Counted from the first letter of the stretch, positions 25,325 through 34,654 are shown. The stretch is 64,000 nucleotides of DNA from Limnohabitans sp. WS1 (GCF_003063265.1 NZ_NERU01000007.1:124001-188000); one strand, 5' to 3'. Notes: a model not told the origin generated them from the letters alone. Numbers and translations: made by a program.

Positions 25325-25668
25325 TCCAAGGCCTCGTTCAACTCTTCCTCTTCCAGGCGCTCGGCGAGCTGCTCTCCAAGTTCGCCCTGCCCTTCATACC
25401 CGGGCCCGTGCTGGGCCTGGTTTTGCTGCTGGCATTTTTGGCCCTGCGCGGCCATGTGCCTGCGTCCATGGACCTGGTGGGCAGCGGCATCTTGCAGCAC
25501 CTGGGGCTGTTGTTCATTCCCGCATCGGTGGGCGTGGTGCTGTATTTGCCGGTTCTGCAGGCCAACGCCTGGGCCATCACGGCGGCGCTGGTGCTGAGCG
25601 TGGTGGCCACGGTGGCGGTCACCGCGTTGGTTCTCAAACTGTTCGCCAAAAAGGACAGCGCGCCATGA
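25321..25668 (+). CDS. lrgA: CidA/LrgA-family holin-like membrane protein
   Basis: A 115-aa protein with four hydrophobic helices and the CidA/LrgA motifs F-I-P-G-P-V-L-G-L-V-L-L and L-L-F-I-P-A-S-V-G-V. GTG at 25321 overlaps the stop of the ATPase gene (GTGA), and its own stop overlaps the lrgB start (ATGA), so the three are translationally coupled. LrgA/B pairs were first linked to murein hydrolase control and more recently to pyruvate or glycolate transport. Coupling to an iron ABC ATPase is not something I recognise as standard. Confidence 0.9.
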   Translation: MIQGLVQLFLFQALGELLSKFALPFIPGPVLGLVLLLAFLALRGHVPASMDLVGSGILQHLGLLFIPASVGVVLYLPVLQANAWAITAALVLSVVATVAVTALVLKLFAKKDSAP

Positions 25669-26393
25669 ACAACACCCTGCCGCCCATCTCCGACATTTGG
25701 GTCTACCTCTCGGGCAGCCCGCTGCTGGCTTTGGTGCTCACGCTCAGCGCTTACCTGCTGGGCCTGACCGTGTACGAGCGCAGCCAGCGCAACCCGCTGG
25801 CCAACCCGGTGTTGATTGCGGTGGTTGTGGTGTGCATCGGCATCAGCGTGATCGACATGCCCTATGCCCAGTACTTTGAAGGCGCGCAGTTTGTGCACTT
25901 TTTGCTGGGCACGGCCACGGTGTCGCTGGCCATTCCGATCTACAAAGGTTTTGCCTCGCTCAAGGGGCGCATGGGGGTGTTGCTGCTGTCGCTCATGGCG
26001 GGCGGCATCACCTCGGTGCTGACGGCGGTGGGCATGGCGCGTTGGCTGGGGGTGGACGAAGCGCTGGTGCGCGGCTTGGTGGCCAAATCGGTCACCGCGC
26101 CGATTGCGATGGGCATTGCCGAACGCGTGCAAGCCTCGCCCACCCTGACGGCCATTTTTGCCGTCAGCACCGGCATCTTGGGCGCGGTGCTGGGCCGCTA
26201 TGTGCTGGACGCCCTGTGCGTCACGGCCTGGTGGCAACGCGGCTTTGCCCTGGGCGTGGCCGCGCACGGCATTGGCACCTCACGCGCTTTCAGCGTGAAC
26301 GCCGAGGCCGGGGCTTATGCCAGCCTGGGCATGGGGCTGCATGGCATCGCGGGGGCCATGCTGATTCCTTATGCCGTGGCTTGGTGGTTTTAG
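25665..26393 (+). CDS. lrgB: LrgB/CidB-family membrane protein
   Basis: A 242-aa membrane protein with about six to eight helices. Family motifs include A-T-V-S-L-A-I-P-I-Y (near residue 85), K-S-V-T-A-P-I-A-M-G (near 143) and G-T-S-R-A-F near 207. A-S-L-G-M-G-L-H-G-I follows. It pairs with LrgA; plant and bacterial relatives transport glycolate, glycerate or pyruvate. ATG 25665 is set by the 4-nt overlap with lrgA; the open frame upstream runs inside the other genes. The Ldh-family dehydrogenase 55 nt downstream could act on an imported 2-hydroxyacid (inference). Confidence 0.9.
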   Translation: MNNTLPPISDIWVYLSGSPLLALVLTLSAYLLGLTVYERSQRNPLANPVLIAVVVVCIGISVIDMPYAQYFEGAQFVHFLLGTATVSLAIPIYKGFASLKGRMGVLLLSLMAGGITSVLTAVGMARWLGVDEALVRGLVAKSVTAPIAMGIAERVQASPTLTAIFAVSTGILGAVLGRYVLDALCVTAWWQRGFALGVAAHGIGTSRAFSVNAEAGAYASLGMGLHGIAGAMLIPYAVAWWF

Positions 26394-26448
26394 AACTCGG
26401 ATTTCGTAGCGAGTCCGCAGCGTGACAGGACTTGGCAGGCTTGTTTTT

Positions 26449-27507
26449 ATGATGAAGCCCATGAACTACGCTGCTGCTGACCTTTTGGCTTTTGCCGACC
26501 AACTATTGCAAACCGCAGGCTTGCCGCCCGACAAGGCACAGGCCGTGGCTGACGTCTTGCTGGAAGGTGACTTGCTGGGCCACACCACCCATGGCCTGGC
26601 CTTGCTGGCGCCTTATCTGGCCGAGCTGGAAGCGGGCAAGATGCGCAAAGACGGTCAGCCCCTGGTGGTGTCGGACCACCCAGCTGCTGTGACCTGGGAT
26701 GGCCAGCGCCTGCCTGGCCCTTGGCTGGTGCTGCAAGCCATCGACTTGGCCACTCAACGCGCACGCACACAAGGCACTTGCACCGTGGTCATTCGGCGCA
26801 GCCACCACATTGCCTGCCTGGCCGCCTACCACCAGCGCGTGACGGATCAGGGCTTCATGATGCTGCTGCATTGCTCCGACCCGAACGCTGCCAGCATCGC
26901 CCCCTTTGGCGGGCTGGACCCGGTGTTCACGCCCAACCCCATGTCGGTGGGCATTCCCACATCGGGCTTGCCGGTGCTGATCGATGTGTCCACTTCGTCC
27001 ACCACCAACGGCATGACCAACCGCCTGCACAAAGAAGGCGGTTTGCTGCCTGCCGAGTGGGTGATGGATGGCCACGGCCAGCCCAGCCGCGACCCGGCTG
27101 TGCTGTTCAATGAACCCAAGGGCACGATCTTGCCGCTCGGGGGCATGGACTCGGGCCACAAAGGCTATGGCCTGAGCTGGATGGTCGAAGCGCTGACGGG
27201 TGGCCTGGCCGGCCACGGCCGCGCCGATGCGCCAGAGGGCTGGGGCGCCACGGTGTTTTTGCAAATCATCGACCCCCGCGCTTTTGCAGGCCAAAGCGCC
27301 TTCAACACGCAAATGGACGAGGTCTCACGCCAATGCCATGCTTCGCGGCCCGCACAGCCCGACCGCTGGGTGCGCACGCCAGGTGAACGCGGCCTGAAAC
27401 TCAAGGCCGACAGCGCCAGCCAAGGCGTGACGCTTTACCCGAACATCATGCCCATGCTGGTGCCTTGGGCCGAGAAGTTCAAAATCGCTGTGCCCTCAGC
27501 GGTTTGA
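26449..27507 (+). CDS. Ldh-family (malate/L-lactate) NAD(P)-dependent oxidoreductase
   Basis: A protein of about 352 aa of the MDH2/LDH2 superfamily, which oxidises 2-hydroxyacids such as malate, lactate, ureidoglycolate or sulfolactate. Visible motifs are G-H-T-T-H-G-L-A-L-L with the catalytic His near residue 47, R-R-S-H-H-I-A-C-L-A with a second family His, and the D-V-S-T-S nucleotide-site segment. G-H-K-G-Y-G-L-S near 240 completes the signature. Three ATGs (26449, 26452, 26461) are possible and none has a strong ribosome-binding site; I take the first. It follows lrgB by 55 nt and is probably in the same unit. Confidence 0.85.
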   Translation: MMKPMNYAAADLLAFADQLLQTAGLPPDKAQAVADVLLEGDLLGHTTHGLALLAPYLAELEAGKMRKDGQPLVVSDHPAAVTWDGQRLPGPWLVLQAIDLATQRARTQGTCTVVIRRSHHIACLAAYHQRVTDQGFMMLLHCSDPNAASIAPFGGLDPVFTPNPMSVGIPTSGLPVLIDVSTSSTTNGMTNRLHKEGGLLPAEWVMDGHGQPSRDPAVLFNEPKGTILPLGGMDSGHKGYGLSWMVEALTGGLAGHGRADAPEGWGATVFLQIIDPRAFAGQSAFNTQMDEVSRQCHASRPAQPDRWVRTPGERGLKLKADSASQGVTLYPNIMPMLVPWAEKFKIAVPSAV

Positions 27508-27559
27508 AGCGAAGGACCGTGTGGGTCAAAGCCCTGCGTGACTGTGCAGGCATCTCACC

Positions 27560-27632
27560 ATCGGGGCGAAGTGTAGAGGTCCACGAAGCGCTATCGCGGG
27601 GGGGGCGCCGCTCCTACAAAGAGAGACAGCGC
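27560..27632. repeat. REP-like palindromic element
   Basis: It contains CTATCGCGGGGGGGGCGCCGCTCCTACAA-type sequence, the same family as the elements at 34655-34835 and 38742-38957. It lies between convergent genes (Ldh end, tctA end), the usual location of REP sequences. I see no gene in 27508-27659. Confidence 0.65.
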
Positions 27633-27659
27633 CAACACTGCGAGTCCAGACCCCTCGCA

Positions 27660-29153
27660 TCAAGCCGCAGGGGCAGGTTTTCGCAGCATGCGAAAGAGCA
27701 GGGGTGCAAACCACACCAAAGCGGTGAGAATGGCCAAACCCAGTGCGATGGGTCGGGCAACAAAAGCGGTCAAGTCGCCATTGGACTTGATCATTGAGGT
27801 GATGAAGTTTTCTTCCAGCATGCCGCCCAGCACCACGCCCAAAATCGCCGGAGCCACCGGAAATTTATTGGCCTCCAGCAGATAAGCCAGGATGCCTGCG
27901 ACCAGCATCACACCCACCTGAAACACCGAGTTGTTGATGGCAAACGTGCCGACCACACAAAACAGCAAGATCATCGGCATCAGGATTTCACGCGGCACCC
28001 TGAGGATGCGCTTGGCCACCTTGATGCACAAAATGCCCAAGGGAATCATGATGAGGTTGGCCACAATGAACAGCAAAAACACCGCATAAATGTTTTGCGG
28101 ATTGGTGGTGAACAAAGTCGGGCCGGGGTTCATGTTCTTCATGTACAGCACACCGATCACAATCGCCGTGATCGAGTCACCCGGAATGCCAAACACCAAA
28201 GCCGGAATCCAGGCCCCCGCCAAGGCACTGTTGTTGGCCGAGCCCGACTCCACAATGCCTTCCACATGCCCGGTGCCAAATTTCTCGGGCTCTTTGGAGA
28301 ACTTCTTGCTCATGGCATACGACATCCATGCCGCGATGTCGGCGCCTGCGCCCGGCAAAGCGCCCACGGCGGTGCCCAGCACACTGCCTCGCAAAATCTG
28401 CTTGGGATATTTCTTGGCCAAGGCCCATTGGCCCTTGAGCACACCACCCACCTCCTCCACCACCAACTCAGCAGGCGGGCTGGTGTCCACCACGTAGCGG
28501 ATGATTTCGGAGATGGCAAACATGCCGATCATCATGGCGATCATGCCGATGCCGCCCGACATTTCGGTGTTGCCAAAGGTAAAGCGCGGAAAACCTGCCG
28601 GGTTACCCAGCCCCACACAGGCCACCAACAAGCCCAGGAACAACATCATCAGGCCCTTGACCGGCGAACCGGTGGAGATGAAGACCGCGCAAGTCAGGCC
28701 CAACAGCACCAGCCAGAAGTATTCGAAGGAACTGAAATTCAGCGCAAAGTCGGCCAAGGCAGGCGCAGCGACGATCAGCACTACCGTGCCAAACAAGCCG
28801 CCCACCGCAGAGAACACCAGGCCTGCACCCAGCGCTTTCTCGGCCTGACCTTTGCGGGTCATGGCAAAGGCTTCGTCGGTGTAAGCCGCCGATGCCGGTG
28901 TGCCCGGAATTCGCAGCAAACAACCCGGGATGTCTCCCGAAAAAATGGCCATCGCCGTGGCGGTGACCATGGCCGCCACCGCCGGTATGGGCGGCATGAA
29001 AAAGGTCACGGGCACCAACAGCGCAGTGGCCATGGTGGCGGTCAAGCCCGGCACCGCTCCGACGAACAAACCATACAAGGAGGCGAGCACCATCACCATC
29101 AAGGTGTAGGGTTCAAACACCATCGAAAAAGCTTGGCCAATGGCTGTCCACAT
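27660..29153 (-). CDS. tctA: TTT-system large permease TctA (second system)
   Basis: A 497-aa membrane protein with about twelve helices. TctA motifs are F-V-G-A-V-P-G-L-T-A-T-M near residue 31, the I-P-G-T-P-A-S-A-A-Y segment near 82, and G-A-L-P-G-A-G-A-D-I near 262. The G-I-P-G-D-S-I-T-A-I counterpart lies in the second half. It is clearly diverged from the copy at 7217-8728, so it is a separate transporter, not a recent duplication. The gene order here is tctC-tctB-tctA in the reading direction, opposite to the tctB-tctA-tctC order of the first system. Confidence 0.93.
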   Translation of the reverse strand: MWTAIGQAFSMVFEPYTLMVMVLASLYGLFVGAVPGLTATMATALLVPVTFFMPPIPAVAAMVTATAMAIFSGDIPGCLLRIPGTPASAAYTDEAFAMTRKGQAEKALGAGLVFSAVGGLFGTVVLIVAAPALADFALNFSSFEYFWLVLLGLTCAVFISTGSPVKGLMMLFLGLLVACVGLGNPAGFPRFTFGNTEMSGGIGMIAMMIGMFAISEIIRYVVDTSPPAELVVEEVGGVLKGQWALAKKYPKQILRGSVLGTAVGALPGAGADIAAWMSYAMSKKFSKEPEKFGTGHVEGIVESGSANNSALAGAWIPALVFGIPGDSITAIVIGVLYMKNMNPGPTLFTTNPQNIYAVFLLFIVANLIMIPLGILCIKVAKRILRVPREILMPMILLFCVVGTFAINNSVFQVGVMLVAGILAYLLEANKFPVAPAILGVVLGGMLEENFITSMIKSNGDLTAFVARPIALGLAILTALVWFAPLLFRMLRKPAPAA

Positions 29154-29210
29154 GGGATAAGACTCCTCAGACCGACAAAGTCATTAGGGTTGAAAGTGGT
29201 GAAAGTCGCC

Positions 29211-29684
29211 TTACCAGGCCAGCGGCGTCAAGATGCCCCAAGGCAAAGGGACACGAAGCAACTTGTAAAAGGCAAAGTGAACCACCAAAGTAGCCACCAC
29301 CGCCCAAAAGACCGATCGTCCCCAAGCCACTTGCAAGGATCTGAACAAGGTCACCAGCATCAAAAATGAGGTGATGAAAAATCCCAACTCATCAGACAGC
29401 ACGATGTAAAAGAGCACCGAGCCCAGCAAGGCGACCAGCGCCTTGGTGTGCCGTGGCGAACGCACCCAGTCTTCCCACTCCAGCCAAGGACCGTGGGCAC
29501 GGTCTCGCCAGCCTTGCCAGACCAGCAAGGCCCCGCCTGCACACAGACCCACCGCAATCAAGCCCGGAAACAAAGCCGGCCCAACCGGCTGACCGGGGAT
29601 GTTGGGGTAGCCGCGCACAGCCCAGAGCACCGCAGCGCCCAAGGCCATGAGCAAGACGCCCCAAAAAGCGTCGTTGATTTTCAT
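29211..29684 (-). CDS. tctB: TTT-system small permease TctB (second system)
   Basis: A 157-aa protein with four membrane helices. The opening helix L-L-M-A-L-G-A-A-V-L-W-A-V and the short motif G-Q-P-V-G-P-A-L-F-P-G-L match the family. It begins 8 nt after tctC and ends 57 nt before tctA. It forms the membrane complex with TctA at 27660-29153. A charged loop (W-R-D-R-A-H-G-P-W-L-E-W-E-D-W) separates helix pairs. The length is normal. Confidence 0.88.
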   Translation of the reverse strand: MKINDAFWGVLLMALGAAVLWAVRGYPNIPGQPVGPALFPGLIAVGLCAGGALLVWQGWRDRAHGPWLEWEDWVRSPRHTKALVALLGSVLFYIVLSDELGFFITSFLMLVTLFRSLQVAWGRSVFWAVVATLVVHFAFYKLLRVPLPWGILTPLAW

Positions 29685-29692
29685 GGACAGTC

Positions 29693-30676
29693 TTACTTGA
29701 CCAGACCCACAGCCTTCATGGTCACGCCCATTTCGGCATCGGACTTGGCCATGAACTTGGCCATGTCATCCGGCCCGCCATAAATCACGCCCAAGCCGCG
29801 GCTGGTCATGAAGTCGTTGTACTCTTTGCTGGCCACGGCCTTGCGCACCGCCTCGGCCAATTTGGCTTGCACCGGTGCAGGCAAACCCTTGGGTGCGAGC
29901 ACACCGCGCCAAGCTGCCATGGTCCAGTTGCTGCCAGTGGCCGATTTCAGGGTGGGCACATTGGGGTACAGCGTAGAAGGCTTGGCATCCATGATGGCCA
30001 AGCTCTTGACCTTGCCCGCATCGATCAGCGAACGCGCTTCAGGCAGGGACACTGGTGCCACTTCCACGCCACCGGCCACCATGTCTTGCAAGCCAGGCGC
30101 TGCGCCATTGCTGGGCACCCAAGGCAGAGCAGCAGGGTCGATTTTTTGGTCCAGCAACAAACCGGCAATGGCCAAATGCCAGATGCCGCCCTGGCCTGTG
30201 CCCGAGGCTTTGAACTTGCCGGGGTTGGCCTTGATGGCGGCGAGCAAATCGTTCACGTTTTTGTAAGGCGAATCGGCGCGCACCTGGATGCCCGCCGGGT
30301 CGGCATTGACCAGACCGATGGGGGTGTAAGAAGCGCCTGTTAGCTGTGTCAGGCCCTGCCAATGCATCATGCCAATTTCGACCGTGGCCAGACCGATGGT
30401 GTAGCCGTCAGCGGGGGCCGAGGCAATGGCCGCATGGCCCACCACACCGCTGCCGCCGGTGCGGTTGACGACGGTGACGGGTTGGCCGAGGTCTTTTTCG
30501 AGCAAGCTGGCCACGATGCGGGCCACCGCATCGGTACCACCACCCGCCCCCCAAGGCACGATCATGGTGATGGGGCGTGCGGGGTAGTTTTGCGCAGCTG
30601 CAGGCACAGCGGCTGCCAAACAAGCCAAGCCAGCAACAGCGCTGGCCACCAAAGTACGACGCGAGCGATTGAACAT
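29693..30676 (-). CDS. tctC: TTT-system periplasmic receptor TctC/Bug (second system)
   Basis: A 327-aa receptor. The signal peptide (M-F-N-R-S-R-R-T-L-V..., ending A-A-A-Q near residue 29) is followed by Y-P-A-R-P-I-T-M-I-V-P-W-G-A-G-G-G-T-D, the first Bug loop. V-V-N-R-T-G-G-S-G-V is the second. P-W-G-A-G-G-G-T instead of P-F-P-A-G-G indicates a different ligand from the other two receptors. ATG 30676 has AAGGAG 8 nt upstream; the 18-codon longer frame is rejected. It is the first gene of the second tct operon. Confidence 0.92.
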   Translation of the reverse strand: MFNRSRRTLVASAVAGLACLAAAVPAAAQNYPARPITMIVPWGAGGGTDAVARIVASLLEKDLGQPVTVVNRTGGSGVVGHAAIASAPADGYTIGLATVEIGMMHWQGLTQLTGASYTPIGLVNADPAGIQVRADSPYKNVNDLLAAIKANPGKFKASGTGQGGIWHLAIAGLLLDQKIDPAALPWVPSNGAAPGLQDMVAGGVEVAPVSLPEARSLIDAGKVKSLAIMDAKPSTLYPNVPTLKSATGSNWTMAAWRGVLAPKGLPAPVQAKLAEAVRKAVASKEYNDFMTSRGLGVIYGGPDDMAKFMAKSDAEMGVTMKAVGLVK

Positions 30677-31054
30677 GGGTGTCTCCTTTTGATTTGTACA
30701 GCCGGGACCGACTGGCACCCGCCTCGTCAAAATTTATACCCAATGCCTGCACAGACCATTAGGGTCAACCATAGCCTCAGTAACTCTGGCGACTGGAACC
30801 CTTGTGAACCCGCCGATTTGAACAACATCGTTTGCCAAGGGCACCCTGCCCTGGCCTGCGCCAGCGGGGGCCAAGGGTTGTGGGGCCTGAACACAGCGAT
30901 CTCGGTGTTTTCACGCAAAAAGTCACGCCAGTGACGATTTGGCCAAGACTTTTCTTCAAAACTTGCCCCACCTCGTTTGGAGGCATGGCCCTCCATCGAC
31001 CGGCTTGATGCACGTCTTCATGCCCCCATGGAACCTCACTCAAAGACACATTTC
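30677..31054. other. Divergent intergenic region
   Basis: This gap lies between the tctC operon (minus) and the acid phosphatase gene (plus). Short frames occur on both strands but none has a domain, ribosome-binding site or convincing codon use. It should carry both promoters; I recognise no specific operator. Confidence 0.5.
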
Positions 31055-31906
31055 ATGAATTTCAAGCACACCGCCCGCACCCTTTGTCTTGGCATCACCG
31101 CCGGGCTGGCGCTCAGCGCCTGCCAAACCGCCCCGACACAAGCCCCAGTGCCCCCGACCTCACCCGAAGTGGTGGGCGAGTTCCGCAAGGGCTCGGGCTA
31201 CCTGAACGGCTACATCGACCGCAAGGAACTGCCCGACAGCCTGGCCTTGGTGCCACCCCCACCCGCCCCCGGCTCGGCCCGCCAGGCGGCCGACTTGCAG
31301 CTGCACCAGCAAACCCGCGCCCTGCGCAACACACCGCGTTGGGAATACGCCCTCAAGGACGTGAACCTGAAGTTTCCCGAAGCGGCCGGGGTGTTCTCGT
31401 GTGCCCTGGACATGCCGATCTCGCAAGAGGCCACGCCCCACCTGAACATGCTGCTGCGCCGCAGCCTGGTGGACGCGGGCTTTGCCACCTACAAGGCCAA
31501 AGACCACTACAACCGCAAGCGCCCCTTTGCCGAGCTGGGTGAAACCACCTGCTCGCCCAAGGAAGAAGCGCACCTGTCCAAAGACGGCGCCTACCCCTCC
31601 GGCCACGCCGCTTTGGGCTGGGCCTGGGGCCTGATCCTGGCGGGCCTGGCCCCTGACAAGGCCAACGCCTTGGTGCAACGCGGCCACGCCTTTGGCGACA
31701 GCCGCATGGTGTGTGGCGTGCACTGGCAAAGCGACCTGGAAGCCGGACGCGTGGTGGGCGCTGCCGCTGTGGCCCGTCTGCAAGCCGACCCGGTGTTCCA
31801 AGCCCAGGCCAAGCTGGCCAAAGCCGAGATTGCCGCCGCCCGGACTAAAGGCCTGAAGTCCGACCGCACCGACTGCGCTGCCGAAGCCGCTGCTTTGAAA
31901 CGCTGA
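31055..31906 (+). CDS. Class A nonspecific acid phosphatase (PAP2 superfamily), lipoprotein
   Basis: A 283-aa phosphatase with a lipobox L-S-A-C (Cys23), so probably membrane-anchored facing the periplasm. The three-part PAP2/NSAP active site is complete: K149-x6-R156-P157, P-S-G-H at 181-184 with His184 as acid/base, and S216-R217-x5-H223-x3-D227 with His223 as the phosphoryl-accepting nucleophile. Such enzymes free phosphate from organic monoesters. ATG 31055 opens the lipoprotein signal; the longer frame is not supported. The C-terminal helix K-L-A-K-A-E-I-A-A-A-R extends past the catalytic domain. Confidence 0.9.
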   Translation: MNFKHTARTLCLGITAGLALSACQTAPTQAPVPPTSPEVVGEFRKGSGYLNGYIDRKELPDSLALVPPPPAPGSARQAADLQLHQQTRALRNTPRWEYALKDVNLKFPEAAGVFSCALDMPISQEATPHLNMLLRRSLVDAGFATYKAKDHYNRKRPFAELGETTCSPKEEAHLSKDGAYPSGHAALGWAWGLILAGLAPDKANALVQRGHAFGDSRMVCGVHWQSDLEAGRVVGAAAVARLQADPVFQAQAKLAKAEIAAARTKGLKSDRTDCAAEAAALKR

Positions 31907-31977
31907 GGGTGGGCGTTGGGCGCTGCACGCTGAACCGACCCAACTGCCTTTCATGGGGCCTGCGACAATCAGGCCCC

Positions 31978-32937
31978 ATGCACCTGATCATTCCCTATGC
32001 GGCCAGCCACGCCTTCACCGGCCCCGAAGTCTGGGACGGTTGGCAGCTGCCCCATTTGCAAACCCTGCTGAGCCTGCTGCAGCGCCAGCAGGTGCTGCAA
32101 GACTCCGAAGCCACACCGCTGCACCTGCCCCACGAACGCTTGCAAGCCCAGGCCCTGGGCTGGGCACCTGACGCCCCCACCCTCCCCTGGGCCGCTTGGC
32201 ACCGGGCGCAGCAAGGCCAGCCCAGCGCCGAGCCCCAAGCCTGGATGACGCCTTGTCACTGGCAAATCGGCATGGACCAAGTGGTGATGGCCGACCCCGC
32301 GCATTTGCACCTGTCTGACGATGAGTCGCGGCAACTGCTGCAAGCCATGCAGCCGTTTTTGCAAGAAGACGGTCTGCAAGTGACCTGGCACAGCGCTTTG
32401 ATGTGGCACGTTCAAGGCGCAATGCTGGCCGACCTGCCCACCGCCTCGCTCGACCGGGTGATCGGCCAGAACGTGAAAGACTGGATGCCCCAGCACCCCG
32501 CCGCCCGGCCCCTGCAACGCCTTCAAAGCGAGATGCAGATGCTGCTTTACAACCACCCCGTCAACGACGCCCGTGACGCCCGCAGGCAACACACCGTCAA
32601 CGCCTTTTGGCTGCACGGTGCGGGCACGCTGCCTGCGGTCACACCTGCCGCTGCGCCGCCCATGACCGAGACAGTGACCGTGTCAGACGCCCTGCGCTCC
32701 AGCGCTTTGCATGGCGATCTGCAGACCTGGCGGCAAGCCTGGCAGCAACTCGATGCCACGGCCGTGGCCGAGCTGTTGCAACACCTGAAAGCGACTGGCC
32801 AAGGCCAGCTCAGCCTGTGCAGCGAACACACAGCCCACACCTACACCGCCGCACCGGCCGCTTGGCACCAAAGAATCACCCGGCTGTTCAACAAACCCTC
32901 TCCTGCAGCGGCCCTCCAAGCCCTCATCACCACCTGA
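31978..32937 (+). CDS. Conserved hypothetical protein upstream of recJ
   Basis: A 319-aa cytoplasmic protein starting M-H-L-I-I-P-Y-A. I do not recognise a catalytic motif. Similar proteins next to recJ in Burkholderiales are, as far as I recall, labelled phosphoglycerate-mutase-like or simply conserved, but no binuclear-metal phosphatase motif is visible here, so I do not adopt that function. Residues 80-180 are rich in H, Q and W (M-T-P-C-H-W-Q-I-G-M-D-Q, L-M-W-H-V-Q-G-A-M). The ATG at 31978 starts the conserved region. It ends 7 nt before recJ, implying co-transcription. Confidence 0.65.
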   Translation: MHLIIPYAASHAFTGPEVWDGWQLPHLQTLLSLLQRQQVLQDSEATPLHLPHERLQAQALGWAPDAPTLPWAAWHRAQQGQPSAEPQAWMTPCHWQIGMDQVVMADPAHLHLSDDESRQLLQAMQPFLQEDGLQVTWHSALMWHVQGAMLADLPTASLDRVIGQNVKDWMPQHPAARPLQRLQSEMQMLLYNHPVNDARDARRQHTVNAFWLHGAGTLPAVTPAAAPPMTETVTVSDALRSSALHGDLQTWRQAWQQLDATAVAELLQHLKATGQGQLSLCSEHTAHTYTAAPAAWHQRITRLFNKPSPAAALQALITT

Positions 32938-32944
32938 TCACCCC

Positions 32945-34654
32945 ATGAATTTGCTCACCCGAGATGTGCCCCCCCGCAGCGCCTGGGCGCTGGAACAAGC
33001 GGGCATCCACCCGCTGCTGGCCCGCCTGTATGCCGCACGCGGCGTGTTGTCCAAAGACGAACTCGACGACGCCCTGAACCTGCTGCTGCCCCCGGCCGGC
33101 ATGTTGGGCACACAAGAAGCGGCCAAGCTGCTGGCCGATGCCATCGCGCAAAACAAGCGCCTGTGCATCGTGGCCGATTACGACTGCGACGGCGCAACCG
33201 CCTGCGCCGTGGGTGTGCGCGGCCTGCGCATGCTGGGGGCGCGCAACGTGAGCTACTTGGTGCCCGACCGCGTGGTCGACGGCTACGGCCTGACCCCACC
33301 GATTGCCGAGCGGGTGCACGCGCAAGGGGCGGATGTGTTGATCACCGTGGACAACGGCATAGCCAGCGTGGCGGGCGTGCAAGCCGCGCAAGCCCTGGGC
33401 CTGCAGGTGCTGGTGACGGACCACCACTTGCCCGGCAATGAACTGCCCAGCGCCGAGGTCATCGTCAACCCCAACCAGCCCGGCTGCAGCTTCACCAGCA
33501 AGTCCATCGCCGGTGTGGGCGTGATGTTTTATGTGCTGTTGGCCCTGCGCGCCGAGCTGCGCCAGCGCGGCGTGTTTGACGCCAGCACCCAGCCGCGCTT
33601 GGACGCCCTGCTGCCGCTGGTGGCTTTGGGCACCGTGGCCGACGTGGTCAAGCTCGACGCCAACAACCGCCGCTTGGTGGCGCAAGGTCTGCGGCGCGTA
33701 CGGGCCGGAGCCTTGCCGCCGGGCATGGCCGCGCTGATGCGCGCTGCCAGTCGCGAAACCGCCAAGGCCACGACCTTTGATTTTGGCTTTGCACTGGGCC
33801 CACGCATCAACGCGGCCGGCCGCCTGGCCGACATGACGCTGGGCATCGAGTGCCTGCTGACCGACGACGCGGGCCGCGCCGACGAGCTGGCCAAACAGCT
33901 GGATGCGATCAACCGCGAACGCCGCGTGATCGAGGGCGACATGCGCGAGATGGCCATGGAGATGGCCGAGTCCCTGTTTGACGAAGGCGACGAGCCGCCG
34001 CCCGCCATTTGTGTGTTCGACCCGGATTTTCACGAGGGTGTGGTCGGCATCGTGGCCTCGCGCATCAAGGACAAGCTGCACCGCCCCACGTTCGTTTTCG
34101 CGGCCAGCAGCGCCCCGGGCAAAGAGCATGAACTCAAAGGCTCGGGCCGCTCGATTGCGGGTTTTCATTTGCGAGATGCGCTGGACCTGGTGGCCAAACG
34201 CGCCCCGGGCGTGCTCCTGCGTTTTGGTGGTCACGCCATGGCGGCGGGTTGCACCATTGCCGAAGAGCATCTGGATGTGTTTGAAGAAACCCTGAACCAA
34301 GTGGCCATGGAATGGCTGGACGCCGCCACACTGCAACGCCGCCTGGAAACCGATGGGCCGCTGCCTGCCGAATACCGCCGGGTGGATTTGGTGGACATGC
34401 TGCACCACGAGGTTTGGGGCCAGGGCTTTGCACCACCGGTTTTTTGCGAAGAGATCGAGATCGTGTCGCAGCGCTTGGTGGGCGAGAAACACCTGTCGCT
34501 CAAGATGAAGCACCAGGGCCAGCCGGTGGACGGCATCTGGTTTGGCCGCACCGAGCCTTTGCCCTCACGGGTCAAACTGGCTTATCGGCTGGACGCCGAC
34601 GAGTGGCAAGGGCAAAAGCGGGTGCGCTTTTTGGTCGAAGGCGCGGAGCTGTGA
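32945..34654 (+). CDS. recJ: Single-stranded-DNA-specific exonuclease RecJ
   Basis: A 569-aa DHH-family 5'-3' exonuclease for recombination and mismatch repair. Motif I is V-A-D-Y-D-C-D-G-A-T-A near residue 76. The D-H-H motif is V-T-D-H-H-L-P-G near 160, a further metal-site Asp lies in A-L-G-T-V-A-D-V, and G-P-R-I-N-A-A-G-R-L is family-specific. The DHHA1 segment G-S-G-R-S-I and R-F-G-G-H-A-M-A-A-G is present near 400-435. The OB-like C-terminal domain completes a normal-length protein. It follows the hypothetical gene by 7 nt. Confidence 0.95.
   Translation: MNLLTRDVPPRSAWALEQAGIHPLLARLYAARGVLSKDELDDALNLLLPPAGMLGTQEAAKLLADAIAQNKRLCIVADYDCDGATACAVGVRGLRMLGARNVSYLVPDRVVDGYGLTPPIAERVHAQGADVLITVDNGIASVAGVQAAQALGLQVLVTDHHLPGNELPSAEVIVNPNQPGCSFTSKSIAGVGVMFYVLLALRAELRQRGVFDASTQPRLDALLPLVALGTVADVVKLDANNRRLVAQGLRRVRAGALPPGMAALMRAASRETAKATTFDFGFALGPRINAAGRLADMTLGIECLLTDDAGRADELAKQLDAINRERRVIEGDMREMAMEMAESLFDEGDEPPPAICVFDPDFHEGVVGIVASRIKDKLHRPTFVFAASSAPGKEHELKGSGRSIAGFHLRDALDLVAKRAPGVLLRFGGHAMAAGCTIAEEHLDVFEETLNQVAMEWLDAATLQRRLETDGPLPAEYRRVDLVDMLHHEVWGQGFAPPVFCEEIEIVSQRLVGEKHLSLKMKHQGQPVDGIWFGRTEPLPSRVKLAYRLDADEWQGQKRVRFLVEGAEL

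Noticed and set aside
28095..29369. 424-aa plus-strand frame across the second tctA
   Set aside because: Antisense shadow with biased composition.
31978..32937. Phosphoglycerate mutase function for the gene before recJ
   Set aside because: No alkaline-phosphatase-fold metal motif or RHG motif is visible, so I left it as hypothetical.
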